In this document: positions 52,283-63,075 of the stretch, in pieces | How positions within the stretch are numbered: the stretch's first letter is position 1 | Layout of the letters: the number at the start of each line of letters is the position of its first letter | Source of the DNA: Shinisaurus crocodilurus | Lineage: Eukaryota; Chordata; Lepidosauria; Squamata; Shinisauridae | NCBI GenBank assembly: GCA_021292165.1 | Contig: CM037877.1 | Span: forward strand, 32,190,197 to 32,254,196 | Reading direction: 5' to 3' | DNA: 64,000 bases | The notes under the pieces: model-generated | The model's input: only the letters and a program-made list of their open reading frames with translations | The model's database searches: none | What the model was told of the DNA's origin: nothing | Made by a program: the position numbers and the translations under genes

Positions 52283-52379
52283 GCAGCATTTTTATTTCAT
52301 CATCAGGCGATCACTCGTGACCGAGTAAGATTGTCTTCCGGGATAAAAGGAGGAGATTCTAAAGAAGATTGTGTAGACT

Positions 52380-52574
52380 CTAGCGATGGGTCCGTAAGTG
52401 ACTGTGGAGGCCAATTCTAGATCCACACAGCTTCCCACAGTGAGGACACAGGTTACCAGATAGAAGATGGTCCTGTAAAGGATTCATTTGACGTGCTTTT
52501 CGCTTAGCACGTTTCTCCCTTTCACCTTGCACTCGGGCTTCTTCAAAGTCCATGGAACCTTTGTGAAAGGCCAA
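52380..52574 (-). pseudogene. LINE copy C C-terminal zinc-finger segment after the stop
   Basis: In the same frame as the 746-codon ORF, after its TAA, this reads [40 protein letters not shown] and [20 protein letters not shown] then RTHR and TAG. It holds a basic stretch and a CX2C...HX3H finger, presumably nucleic-acid binding. Copies A and B carry damaged versions of it. Confidence 0.88.
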
Positions 52575-52604
52575 CCTCCATTTAGATCGTTCATGGGCCA
52601 GAGC

Positions 52605-54845
52605 TTAACAGTTTTCGATGTTTATATTGCATTTTTTTAGATTAGCCTTATGAACATCTTTAAACCTCTTATATTGACCACCGATATTCCGCTTTCCATC
52701 CTTGAGTTGGGAGTAAAGTAACTGCTTTGGGAGACGGCAGTCAGGCATTCGAACAACATGACCGGTCCACTGAAGTTGGCGTTGAAGGATCATTTTTTCA
52801 ATGCTAGTAGTCTTTGCTTCTTCCAGTACACTGACATTTGTTCGCCTATCTTCCCAAGTAATTTGCAGGATTTTCCGGAGGCAACGTTGATGAAACCTTT
52901 CAAGGAGGTGGAAGTGACGTTTATAGATAGTCCATGTTTCGCAGGCATACAATAAAGTTGGTAATACAATGGCTTCATAAACCAGTGTTTTGGTCTTCTT
53001 ACAAATATCCCGATCCTCGAACACTCTATGTTTCATTCGAGAAAATGCGGCACTTGCAGAGCTCAGACGATGCTGGATTTCACTGTCGATGTTAGCTGTA
53101 ACAGAAAGATAGCTGCCAAGATAGAGAAAATGATCGACATTTTCCAGTATTGTCCCGCCAAGCTGGATAGATGGCATCACCAAAGGATTGGCTTGCACTT
53201 GCTGATGAAGCACTTTGGTTTTTTTGATGTTAAGTGAGAGACCAAGTTTTTCGTATGCTTCTGCAAAAGCATTTAGGATAGTTTGGAGATCATCCTCTGA
53301 ATGTGCGGAGACCACATTATCATCAGCATACTGAAGTTCCACAACGGAGGTTGTAATTACCTTACTTTTTGCTTTCAGCCTGCTGAGATTAAAAAGCTTT
53401 CCATCTGTTCGATATATAATTCCCACACCGGTGGGAAGTTTCCCCTCGACAAGATGTAAAACCATGGTGATGAAAATGGCAAATAATGTTGGGGCGATAA
53501 CACATCCCTGTTTAACACCTGATCCCACTTTAAATGGAGCACCATGAGAGCCGTTGTTGTCCAAAACCGTTGCCGTCATGTTGTCATGGAGAAGTCGCAA
53601 GATATTCACAAATTTATTGGGGCATCCAATTTTCATAAGGATAGTCCAGAGAGCTGTACGGTCTACAGTATCAAAGGCCTTAGCCAAATCGATAAATGCC
53701 ATATAAAGGGGTTGATTTTGCTCCCGGCATTTTTCTTGGAGCTGACGTGCAGTAAAAATCATGTCTACTGTCCCTCTAGAGGGGCGGAAACCATATTGAG
53801 TTTCAGGGAGGATCTCTTCTGAAATAGATAGAAGACGGTTTGTGAGAATCCTAGCAAATATTTTACCTGCGGTTGCTAAGAGAGAAATGCCCCGATAGTT
53901 TCCACAGTCTGTTCTATCACCCTTCTTAAAGAGGGTGATAATTATGGCATCCCTGAAGTCTTCTGGGATCTCTTCTCTTATCCAGATTTTTTCGATGAGT
54001 TTATGAAGATGTTGTACAAGTTCGGGCCCCCCTTCTTTAAAGATTTCAGCAGGAATCCCATCTGGTCCACTAGCTTTGTTGTTCTTCATTTGATTAATGG
54101 CTTTTTTTACTTCATCCAAAGTGGGGAGTATTGCAAGTTCCTCTTTAATTTGTTTTTGCGGGATTTGCGAAAAAATCTCATTATCCACCTTAGACTTACG
54201 ATTTAAAAGGTCATAATAATGCTCTTTCCAACGCAGTGCAATAGACTCTTTGTCTTTTAAGAGTTTGGTGCCATCTTTTGATTGTAAAGGGTTTGTACCA
54301 TAGGTTTTTGGTCCATAAATGGCCCTTGTGGCCTTAAAAAAGCCCCGTGCATCATGAGATTCTGCAAGTTGTTGAATTTCTTCAGCTTTCTTTTTCCACC
54401 AAGCGTTCTTAAGTTCTCTTGTTCTTCTTTGGACCTCAGCCTTTGCGCTAGCGTAGGTTTTTTTCTTGGCAGCGCAGTTAATATCATTTTGCCATATTTG
54501 GAAGGCTTTCCTTTTTTGGTCAATTATATATTTAATCTCATTGTCATTTTCATCAAACCAATCCTGATGTTTCTTAGTTTCATATCCAATAGTTTGTTCA
54601 CAAGCTGCAGTAATGGAGGTTTTCAGCTTAGACCAATGGTCCTCAATGTTGTCAGGAGGTTCCGTAGGTAGATGTTCCTTAAGAAGTGATTGAAGATGAG
54701 TTTGCTTAATAGGATCTTGAAGGACTTGGATGTTCATTTTACGCCTTGGTTTCCTTCCTTGAAGCCTACGTTGGGGAGCAATGTTGATAACCATAGTGGA
54801 CCGGATTAGTCGGTGGTCTGTCCAGCAGTCGTCGGCACTCACCAT
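52605..54845 (-). pseudogene. LINE copy C main open frame (746 codons): endonuclease end, linker and reverse transcriptase
   Basis: This reverse-transcriptase polyprotein would copy its own RNA at a nicked target. Residues about 1-16 are the last endonuclease motif (CWTDHRLIRS). RT blocks follow: [13 protein letters not shown] near 257, [12 protein letters not shown] near 353, [13 protein letters not shown] near 384, [13 protein letters not shown] near 443 and catalytic YADD at 506-509. The thumb/connection holds [11 protein letters not shown] and [14 protein letters not shown]. The frame ends NIENC then TAA, where copies A and B read [11 protein letters not shown]: two adjacent base changes (GG to TT) made TGG GAA into TGT TAA. 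The listed Met is not the true start, since the frame continues upstream to the truncation. It is not a host gene. Confidence 0.93.
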
Positions 54846-54910
54846 GGCCCTAGTAAGAAGTACATCGCGGCGATCTCTAGCACGGACAATTACAAACTAT
54901 TGTAGCATTT

Positions 54911-56003
54911 CAGTGTACCTTGAATGGTAGATATGATACCAACAGTTGAAACAATATTTGAGAAATTTCTTAGCTGTCATGACATGAGCTACATGGGTTC
55001 AGCAAATACACTAATTCAAAATCAGGACCAGGTTTTCTTATCTCACTGAGTACTTTTTATTTCTTTAGGGAATAATTAATGTTTTTCCTTCTTGTAGAGT
55101 TGTAAAATTAAAAAGATGGAGTGTGTAGTTCATGAATATCTTTATGACAACTAGTTCATTCTAATCAGTCTGTGATCAGCAAAATACATTCCTGTATTTT
55201 TCATGTTAAATACATAAATAGATTTCTCAGCATATAAAACTTGGTTGGTGGGCTTTGTATTTTTCAAGACAGCCAGATTTATCCTAGTAAGTTAACTTCT
55301 ACACTTGGTTTTAATTATAAATATTCAAGTAGATGTGAATGAATGGCTTCTATTTGTAGTGAAAGTAAGGAGTCAAATGCTATGTTTGGGGCGAGTTCAG
55401 ATGTTTTGGGCTAGATTTAAGGCTTTCAAATTTTTTGGCAGTACAGAGATTAGATATTATTTGTTTACTTTTTAAAAACTTATCTACCACTTTTCCGTAA
55501 AAGAACTGTGCACAAATTATTGCTTTTTGTTTTGTTTTTTACACCAACAATGAAATTGTAACAGTATAAGTAGCAGACAATATTAAGAGCCTGAATCCGA
55601 TCGTAAATGTGTCCTTCACTTCCAGATATCTAAACAGCAATATAAACATTGCATTATGATCACAGCCAATAAAACATCAATCATGAACTAAATGCAAGAG
55701 ACCTGGCAGACCAGAAATGTTCTTAACAGCCGCCTAAAGTTATTATAAGGATCTGGCAGGATTTGTTTGTGGGCAGTGGGGGGGAGTTAGCATCGAAGTA
55801 ATAATAAGATCGATCAATGCTCCAAGTCCACCAGTGGTCTATCCCTATTTTACGTTTGCGCCCCACCCAAAAGAAGAAATACTCAGGACATCCTGCACTT
55901 TGCTGTTCATTTTAAACAATCTTTTATAGATTAACACTCTATGCTGGTATAACTTTCAGATTGTTGTCTCCCAATAATGACTTTCTTGAAATATATTACA
56001 CAT
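54911..56003. other. Intronic sequence, nothing recognised
   Basis: AT-rich; no exon or family is supported. Confidence 0.4.
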
Positions 56004-56021
56004 TACACACACACACACACA
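56004..56021. repeat. (CA)n microsatellite
   Basis: Nine CA units. Confidence 0.9.
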
Positions 56022-56033
56022 ATGGTAGAACAG

Positions 56034-56166
56034 CCTCCCTGGTGTCCTCCAGATGTTTTGGACTTCAGCTCCCATCAGCCTCAGCCCCAGCCAGAATAGC
56101 CAATGGTCAGGAACTCTGGGAGCTGTAGTCTGAAATATCTGGAGGGTACCAGGTTGGGGAAGGCTT
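56034..56166. mobile_element. Palindromic hAT-like MITE
   Basis: CAGCCTCCCTGGTGTCCTCC and its right counterpart GGAGGGTACCAGGTTGGGGA are the arms. CCAGATGTTTTGGACTTCAG and TAGCCAATGGTCAGGAACTC fill the stem and loop. Same family as 13694. Confidence 0.8.
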
Positions 56167-56727
56167 CTACAGAATATTGTACTTAATATATATCCAGGAA
56201 TTGGATCTGTTGATCAATTGACCCTAGTGTTCTAGATAAGCTGTCAACATTACCTTCTAAAATGCATGGCTCTGATATTTTATAGCTTTAAGAGCATTGC
56301 ACGCATTGTAGTTCTTGATAGTAATCATTCAGGGCGAGGTGCAATCAGACCTAAGACCCCAACCTTGACACTAGCTAAGCCATGCTGTTATCTGTTCCAT
56401 TTGTATAAAGCCCACCTTCAACGTTCTTAAAGGTGCTTTGGTTCCTTGGATGAATAAAGAAGGATAAATCATGTCACAATGATCCCTAGTTGGTCTTTAA
56501 CTTGAATTTACTTACAAACCTAATGGCAGTTTTTATCTTTCATATGTGGCAAAGTGCTACATAGAACTGTATAGTTAAGTAGGAGTTTTGAATTTCTTTG
56601 GCATTAGGCTATTTTATAACATATGTAAGTTAACATATCACTTTTATATACTTATTAACTTATTTAATAAAGTAATGCTGCTATGATAAATGACAGGATT
56701 ATTTTGGTTTTGATCGCTCTTGGAAAT

Positions 56728-57383
56728 CCGTCCAAAGCATTAAAGAATAAGACAAAGGACTAAAATTTGGGCGGGGGGTGGGGGAGAGTAAGCTATAGAT
56801 AGAAGAGAAGGAGGAAGAGTCTTGGATTTTAGCTTAATAGCTCTTTGGAACAATAATAGATGATACCAATTTTACCATGGTAGCTATCTGTAGAGCAGCG
56901 GTGGGGAACCTTCAGCTTCCAGAGGTTCCCAATCATGCCCGTGGAGGTTCCTCTTGCAGCCCCTCCCCAGACTTCATCCCTGCCCACTTTTATATTTCTG
57001 CTCAGAGAAAGGGACTTGGGTGGTGGTTGGCAGAGTCCCTTCCAATCCCATGTTGCACGTTTCCTTAATGGGGATGGTGCATGGCATGCAAAGGAGGTGT
57101 CCAACTTGGCCAGCAGAGTCACTTTCCTTCATGCACTACTCGCCGCCCTGGCCAAGTCCTTTTCTCCATGCAGAGAGAGACACAGAGCAAGGAAAAATGA
57201 GCGGGGTGGGGTCCAATGATGTCAGGGAATGGGGTGGGACTTCAGTGGTGCGGGTGGCACCCCCTTGGTGTCATACAGCCCTCCAGATTAGTCTTCCTCC
57301 TCCTCTTCTATCTATAGCTTACTCTCCCCCACCCCCCCACCCAAATTTTAGTCCTTTGTCTTATTCTTTAATGCTTTGGACGG
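56728..57383. repeat. Near-identical inverted repeat, arms about 95 bp, 466-bp spacer
   Basis: 56728-56822 (CCGTCCAAAGCATTAAAGAA, GACAAAGGACTAAAATTTGG and AGCTATAGATAGAAGAG) is repeated in inverse orientation at 57289-57383 with only a few differences. The spacer is GC-richer and begins with GCGGTGGGGAACCTTCAG, a hAT-like end. The arms contain no known TIR. Confidence 0.85.
56895..57285. repeat. Spacer of the inverted repeat: hAT-like GC-rich segment
   Basis: GCAGCGGTGGGGAACCTTCA at the left and GGTGTCATACAGCCCTCCAG at the right resemble degenerated hAT ends of the type common in this window. Overlapping 94-145-codon frames are not conserved proteins. Confidence 0.4.
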
Positions 57384-57469
57384 CAATCTGACTCCCAGAA
57401 CAAAAATATTCTGTGCCCCTGCCATAGAGCATAGACGCAGAACAAGAAAGATACTGTACTTTTTAGGAC

Positions 57470-58072
57470 TGTAAAGGATTGAGGCCTATTCAGGCTTGAG
57501 TTTGTTGAAGCCTGAAGGCCCAAACACTTCCCTCGAGTAGTGAAGCCTGAAGGCCCAAACACTTGGATGGGAGGGGGAGTTTGAGAGTTTAAGTTCACCC
57601 AATAGAAGTTAAGAATTAGTTCTCCTGTGCAAGGTCACATGGTTATAACCTTCCATTCCTGGGAAGGCTATATATGTGGGGTGTGGTCAGCTAGCAGTTA
57701 GAGTGCTGAGAGAGAGCCAGCAGGAGAAGCAGAGAAACAGCAGAGAGAGAGAAAGAGAAACTGGCTGCATAGCAGATAGGCAGTCTAAAGTTATACTAGA
57801 GAACGTTGGATTGTTTGTTTGTTTGTTTTATTTTATCATACTTGCTTTTGGATTATAACCACTCTATTAAGTAAAAACCCTAATATTATAAGTAAAGTGC
57901 TGTTGTTTACCCTGAAAGTTTGGAGTGACTTATTCACCACGTCTACAGCCTACACCCATGCTATTGGAAGCTGTAAAAGGACTTGATCTCCTGGAACGGG
58001 AGGGGCTTTGAGGAGAGGCAGAGATCTCCCAAAGGAAGGTTAAGGGGTCCCTGCAGTAGCGGAACCTTGACA
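57470..58072 (+). mobile_element. Probable solo LTR
   Basis: It starts TGTAAAGG and ends CTTGACA, with AGGAC and AGAAC at the flanks (four of five bases equal). A TATA box lies in GGCTATATATGTGG near 57667. A 33-bp unit beginning GAAGCCTGAAGGCCCAAACA is repeated in tandem at 57508 and 57541. No gag, pol or env follows, so it would be a lone LTR. The class (ERV or Gypsy) is undetermined. Confidence 0.5.
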
Positions 58073-59015
58073 AGAACATCTATGCATATCATACACTATG
58101 AAATTGGTCAAACTGTCACTGTTAATTCATAAGGGGGAACTGTGGTTACTGTACAGTAGCTGTAGGACTTGAAGGAAAGTGCAAGTACAGTATTTTCTGA
58201 TATATTTAAGCTGAGCTGAAACCCTTAAAATTATTCTAGCGGAACATACTGAAATAGGATGCGGTGGTTAGAAGTCAAGTGTTCATCACCATGTCCTCAA
58301 GTCCTGTCTTTCACAGCTGTGTTGCTTTTAGTTACAAACAAGAATATTGGAACAGTTTGTAATGGTATACACCCTCACAAGCACATCACTTGATTAATCA
58401 TTTGATGACTTGCAGCTGCATGCATGAACTGGCTCCACTGGAAAGCATTGTGTCTGAGTTGATGGTCAGGTAAAATGAAAGCATTGTCTGCAGTGTTTGA
58501 TGTGAGTACGTAAGTGAGCCATCACAGGTTATCACTTGATGCTACAGAAAGCAAGTGATGAGCATTCATGTGTGAACTAATCTTTACATCAACTACAAAA
58601 AATCCACGGTAGAGAGAGCAATGATTTGATTTTGTTGGAAAGGATTATTTTAAAAGACTTTCTTGGGTCATTTTTGGAAGGATAAATCCCCCATTCTTCT
58701 AAGGAGAGACTGAGAATGAGCCGCCTTGAGCTGATCTGCTTGCATCCCCAGCCTGTCCTCTTCTAACTGTGGGGGGGAGTGAACAACTGAACATGGATAT
58801 CTCATGGTTAATTGAGTGTGACCTTTGCTTGTGTGCATATCTATCTGTGTAGTGTGTGTGTATAAAATATATAATTATACTTAATATATATGCACAGGAA
58901 AGAAGTGGTAATCTTAACTTAGTTATAAATAATATATATTCATTATATACATTATGTTTTCTTGTTTTTACATAACTTTATAGTACTTCAGGAATACTCA
59001 GACTTGTTATGTCTG
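58073..59015. other. Intronic sequence, nothing recognised
   Basis: Contains TA-rich runs (58860-58950) only. Confidence 0.4.
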
Positions 59016-59759
59016 TCCATTTATTTATTTATTTCATTTCTATGACTCCCAATAGCCGAAGCTCCCTAAAACTATTTAAACAGCTAAAAACAATTTCAGT
59101 AAAAAATACTAGACATGTTAAAAAGACAGCTGACATAAATGCCCCATCATGTGCCTTTAAATACCATTAAATGCCTGGAAGTAGAAGGAGGTCTTAACCT
59201 GGCGCCAAAAAGATGACAGCATTGGTGCCAGGTGGGCCTCAGTGGGGAGATCACTCCACAATCAGGGGGCCACCACTGAGAAGGCCCTCTCCCTTGTTGC
59301 CATTCTCTGAGCCTCCCTTGGAGGTAGCACTCGGAGGAAGGCCTCCGATGTTGAGCGTAGTGTCCAGGTAGATTGTGGTTGGGAGAGGTGTTCTGTCAAG
59401 TATTGTGGTCCCAAGCCGTGTAAGGCTTTATAGGTTAAAACCAGCACCATGAATCGGGCTCAGAAGCATATAGGCAACCAATGCAAGCGGGCCGAAATTG
59501 GTGTTATATGTTCAGACCTTCTGGTCTTGGTTATTAGTCTGGCTGCCACATTTTGCACAAGCTGCAGATTCTGAATAGTCTTCAAGGGCAGCTCCACGTA
59601 CAGTGCATTGCAGTAATCTAACTTAGAGATCACCAGAGCATAGATTACTGAAACCAGGCTATCCCTGTCCAGATGGGGCATAGCTGAGCCACCAGCCGAA
59701 GCTGGTAGAAGGCACTCCGTGCCGTTAGAGGTCTCGCTCTCTGGCCTGTCATTAATTAA

Positions 59760-60015
59760 GCAGACTGGTGGGTACCAGGGACAGAGTCATCTCAGTGGTG
59801 GTGCCATGTTTGTGGAACTCTGGTGAAATCTGCCAGGCCCCCTCCCTTCCTATTTTTACATGGGCTTTGAAAATGCTTTTATTCTGTCAGACTTTTTATG
59901 ATAGATTTAGAGTTACAACAATTGTTCCTGCACTCTCTTTGCCTCTCCTCCTCCGGCACAGGAGATTGGAGCAGGAAATCAGAAGCTTCTACTTCAATTT
60001 TAGATTAACCCCACT
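59760..60015 (+). mobile_element. Composite insertion in the L2 copy: LINE 3' fragment plus TTAGATTAACC repeat
   Basis: GGTGGGTACCAGGGACAGAG and GTGGTGGTGCCATGTTTGTG-like sequence are + strand L2 3' sequence. From about 59950, CAGGAGATTGGAGCAGGAAA and TTTTAGATTAACCCCACT match 40440-40530 inverted. The antisense LINE resumes at about 60016. Confidence 0.6.
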
Positions 60016-61659
60016 GAGGCCACTTGAACCTCAAGTGACAGAGATGGCTCCTGGAAGACTCCCAAGCTATGAGCCTGCTCCTTCAAGGGGAGGGCAACCC
60101 CATCCAGAACAGGTTGAGCACCCTCCATCCGGTGAGAAGAACCACCCACTAACAGCATCTCAGTCTTGTCTTTATTGAGCTTCAGTTTATTAGCCCTCGA
60201 GTCCATTTTCACAACCAGGCACTGATTTAGCACATCCACAACCTCACCTGATGAAGATGAAAAGAATAGTGCTGTGTGTCATCAGCATACTGATGGCAAT
60301 GCACTCCAAAACCCCACTCAGCGGTTTCATGTAGATATTAACACGGGCAACAAAACTGACTCCTGTGTAATCCCATGCTGGACAATCCATGGGGCCGAGC
60401 AATATTCCCCAAGCACCACCTTCTTGAGTCAGCCATCCAAGTAGGAACAGAACCACTGTAATGCAGTACCCCCCACTCCCAGCTCAGACAGTCGCCGCAG
60501 AAGGATAAGATGGTTGATGGTATTGAAAGCCGCCGAGAGATCCAGAATTATCAACAGGGTCACACTCCCCCTGTCTCTCTCCCAACATAGGTAATCAAAC
60601 AGGGTGACCAAAGCTGTTTCCATGCCAAAACTCAGCTGAACCCTGAATGAAATGGATCCAGATAATCAGTCTCATCCAAGAATGCCTGGAGCTGGTTGGC
60701 CACCACCCAGTCAAGGACCTTGCCCAGGAAAGGAACATTTGCCACCAACCTAAAGTTGTTAAGATCTTCTGGGTCCAGAGAGGATTTATTCCGGAGTGGT
60801 CTCCCCGCCACCTCTTTCAGACAGTATGGGACCATTCCCTCTTGCAAGGATGCATTAATCACCTCCCTGGCCTAGCTGGCTGTTCCTTCCTTGCTAGTTC
60901 TTATAAGCCAAGAGAGGCAAGTATCCAGTACAGAAGTGGTTGCATGAACCTGTCCAAGCACCTTGTCAACATCCTCAAGCTGTACCAACTGAATCTCATC
61001 CAAGAAAATTGGACAAGGCTGTGCTCTGTATACCTCACCTGATTCACCTGCTGTATCATTGGAGTCTAAGTCCTGGCAGATGCAAGAGATTTTATCCTGG
61101 AAGTGCCTTGCAAATATGGGCCTCAGACTTGTCTACAATGTCCTTAGGGCCAGCATGTAATAGGCCCCAGATGACCCTAAAAAGCTTTGCTGTGCAGCAG
61201 ATAGAGGATTGAATTGAGACAGAAAGATATTGTTTCTTTGCCGCCTTCACTACCCCTAAATATACCTGACTATAGGCACATACCAGAGTTTGATTGCATC
61301 TACTAGGAGTTTTTCTCCATCTGTGCTCAAGCTGTCTCCTGTTTTATTTCATCGTTCTCAGCTCCACGGTATACCACAGAGCTGTACGAGCACTCTACAG
61401 AGAGTGCTCAAGAGCAATCATGTCAACCACCCAGGTCATTTCTGCATTCCACAGATTGACCAGGGTTTCAACAGGAACACCAGCCATATCAGCCGGAAAC
61501 CCGCCTAGAGCCCTCTGGAAACTATCTGGATCCATTAGCCTCTGTGGGTGGGCCATCTTAATATGTCCCCCACCCTGTCAGAAGAGAAAAGCCACCATCA
61601 GTCTAAGCCTCAACAGGCAATGAGCTGACCATGACAAAGGGACTGAATCAAAGTTCTGT

Positions 61660-61728
61660 ATTGCTGTGAACTGCCCAGCGAGCTTCAGCTGTTGGGTGGT
61701 ATAGAATTGAAATAAACAATAAATAAAG
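61660..61728 (+). mobile_element. LINE 3' tail in opposite orientation within the L2 copy
   Basis: TGTGAACTGCCCAGCGAGCT, TCAGCTGTTGGGTGGTATAG and AATTGAAATAAACAATAAAT form a very short insertion, like 30788-30862. Confidence 0.65.
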
Positions 61729-61925
61729 TCCCCCACCTTTTGACCACCATCCCCATGCCCAGCTGGAAAAAATAAACAGGTCTAGAGTGTCCCTTGCTAC
61801 ATGTGTTTTGACAATGACATGTTGGGACAGTCCCATGATTGTCATGGAGGCCATGAAATCCTGAGCTGCCCCAGACATGGTGCTCTCGGCATGACTGTTA
61901 ACGTCCCCCTTAATAGAGAGTTGGA

Positions 61926-62560
61926 TTGTTTTGAGACTTCCTGCTCTGACAAAACCTAGTCACACCTGATATACATAAAAAGCAAAGTGCAAACATTTAA
62001 AGAAGGCCATTTGTTTAGTTTAAACCCCTTTCTTCAAGCAGCTAAGGTCATGAGATATTGCTTGTAGGCAGTGTCTGTTCCCCAACCCTGCACTATCCAA
62101 GTGTCTGTATTTAAGGCTGGACTTACTTTGTTCGAGTTTGCCAGTAAGCGAGGAGGAAGGAACTATGCAGCACTCCAAAGTGTCTCCTAGCTGCATGTAA
62201 TGGGGAAAGATCTTGAAATCCTTGGTCACAATTCAGAGTGGTACTTCAGGTGCAGCTTATAGCTTCTACATGCCAAGTAGGGCTTCTGATATTCTTTGAA
62301 TGGCAGATTCCTCTTCATGCCATTGGCTTGGATCTTAACTTCCTTACTGCAAATGGAACAGAGTTCATGTTTCCCTCTGCAGCCCCATGTACGTGCTGAA
62401 CATCTGAGAGTTGGGGGAACTTTGGGGGATGGTGTGGAATATGGAGCATGGGGTTGCAAACAGAGGGGAGTTGGCTGAAAAAAGCAGATTTAAGTGGTAA
62501 TGTGGATAGTAGCTTGCAACTTTGAGTTCAGGGATTTTGTGGCTTTCTAGGATTTGCTCT
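61926..62560. other. Intronic sequence, nothing recognised
   Basis: No supported feature. Confidence 0.4.
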
Positions 62561-63075
62561 GGGCTCTCCAACATAGTGCCTGTGGGCACCAATGTGCCTG
62601 TGGACACATCTCTTGGTGCCTGCTAGGCTCCCTGCCTCTCCTGATTTTTATTTTATTTCTTAAAAATTTCTTTGATTCATTTTTTTAAACTGGAAAGCTG
62701 GCATACTGCAAAGTGAAGGGCTGCCCTCCAGTGCCATGTTTATTTGGATTCAAAGGAGTAGTTTTGTGTTTTTGAGCTCAGACCCCACCTCTTTCTTGTA
62801 CTTAGGCTCTTGGACAAGTTATTTTTCCTTTAGTCTCATCAGTTTGCCTTATGGAAAATGCATGTTTTGTGATTGGCCATGTTCCTCCATGGCAGCCATT
62901 TTATGAATGGGCATGCCTCCCAATGGCAGCCATTTTGTGAGAGCACCCACAGCACTCTCTCTACATTCCAAATGTGCTCACTGTCCCTGATTTGGCTAAT
63001 GCTAAGGGTTGCTTGGTGGGTAGAAGGACTGTGGAATTCCACAAATGCTCTGCTCAGTTCCTTTCTGTCCATTAA
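62561..63075. repeat. Decayed hAT-like repeat
   Basis: CTCTCCAACATAGTGCCTGT and GGGCACCAATGTGCCTGTGG resemble hAT ends in which gene-like frames are absent. ATGGCAGCCATTTTATGAAT and ATGGCAGCCATTTTGTGAGA are a tandem pair. It is related to 22687-23033. Confidence 0.45.

Larger units (their letters stand above)
52298..54901 (-). mobile_element. APE-type LINE, copy C, young and nearly intact from the endonuclease end
   Basis: A 5'-truncated LINE on the minus strand. The frame can be read from VIVRARDRRDVLLTRA, just upstream of ADDCWTDHRL (the conserved Asp-His end of the AP endonuclease), through the RT to the C2H2-like finger [20 protein letters not shown] and a TAG at 52380-52382. Only one TAA (about 52605) interrupts it. 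The 3' end is GAGTGATCGCC then TGATGATG. A possible 9-bp duplication GYAGCATTT lies at 52283-52291 and 54902-54910, with one mismatch. Confidence 0.95.
59018..61925 (-). mobile_element. L2-type LINE, decayed, antisense, with nested insertions
   Basis: On the minus strand from the 5' side: SGAAQDFMASM (61878), SLDPEDLNNFRLVANVPFLG (60780), LDLSAAFNTINHLILLRRLS with GVGGTALQWF (about 60500) and a catalytic YADDTQ near 60280, still intact. Then NKLKLNKDKTEMLLVGG (60190), SKLDYCNALYVELPL and [20 protein letters not shown] (59600), VLTYKALHGLGPQY (59440) and a 3' UTR ending in the AAATAAATAA tail at 59018. The frame is broken many times. A + strand insertion interrupts it at 59760-60015, and the 61660-61725 tail is another. 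Confidence 0.85.

Noticed and set aside
52605..54845. 746-codon open frame as a host protein gene
   Set aside because: The RT motifs, zinc finger, 5' truncation and two near-identical copies show that it is a LINE.
56954..57391. 145-codon proline-rich frame
   Set aside because: It spans the spacer and one arm of the inverted repeat; overlapping frames are equally long and no domain is visible.
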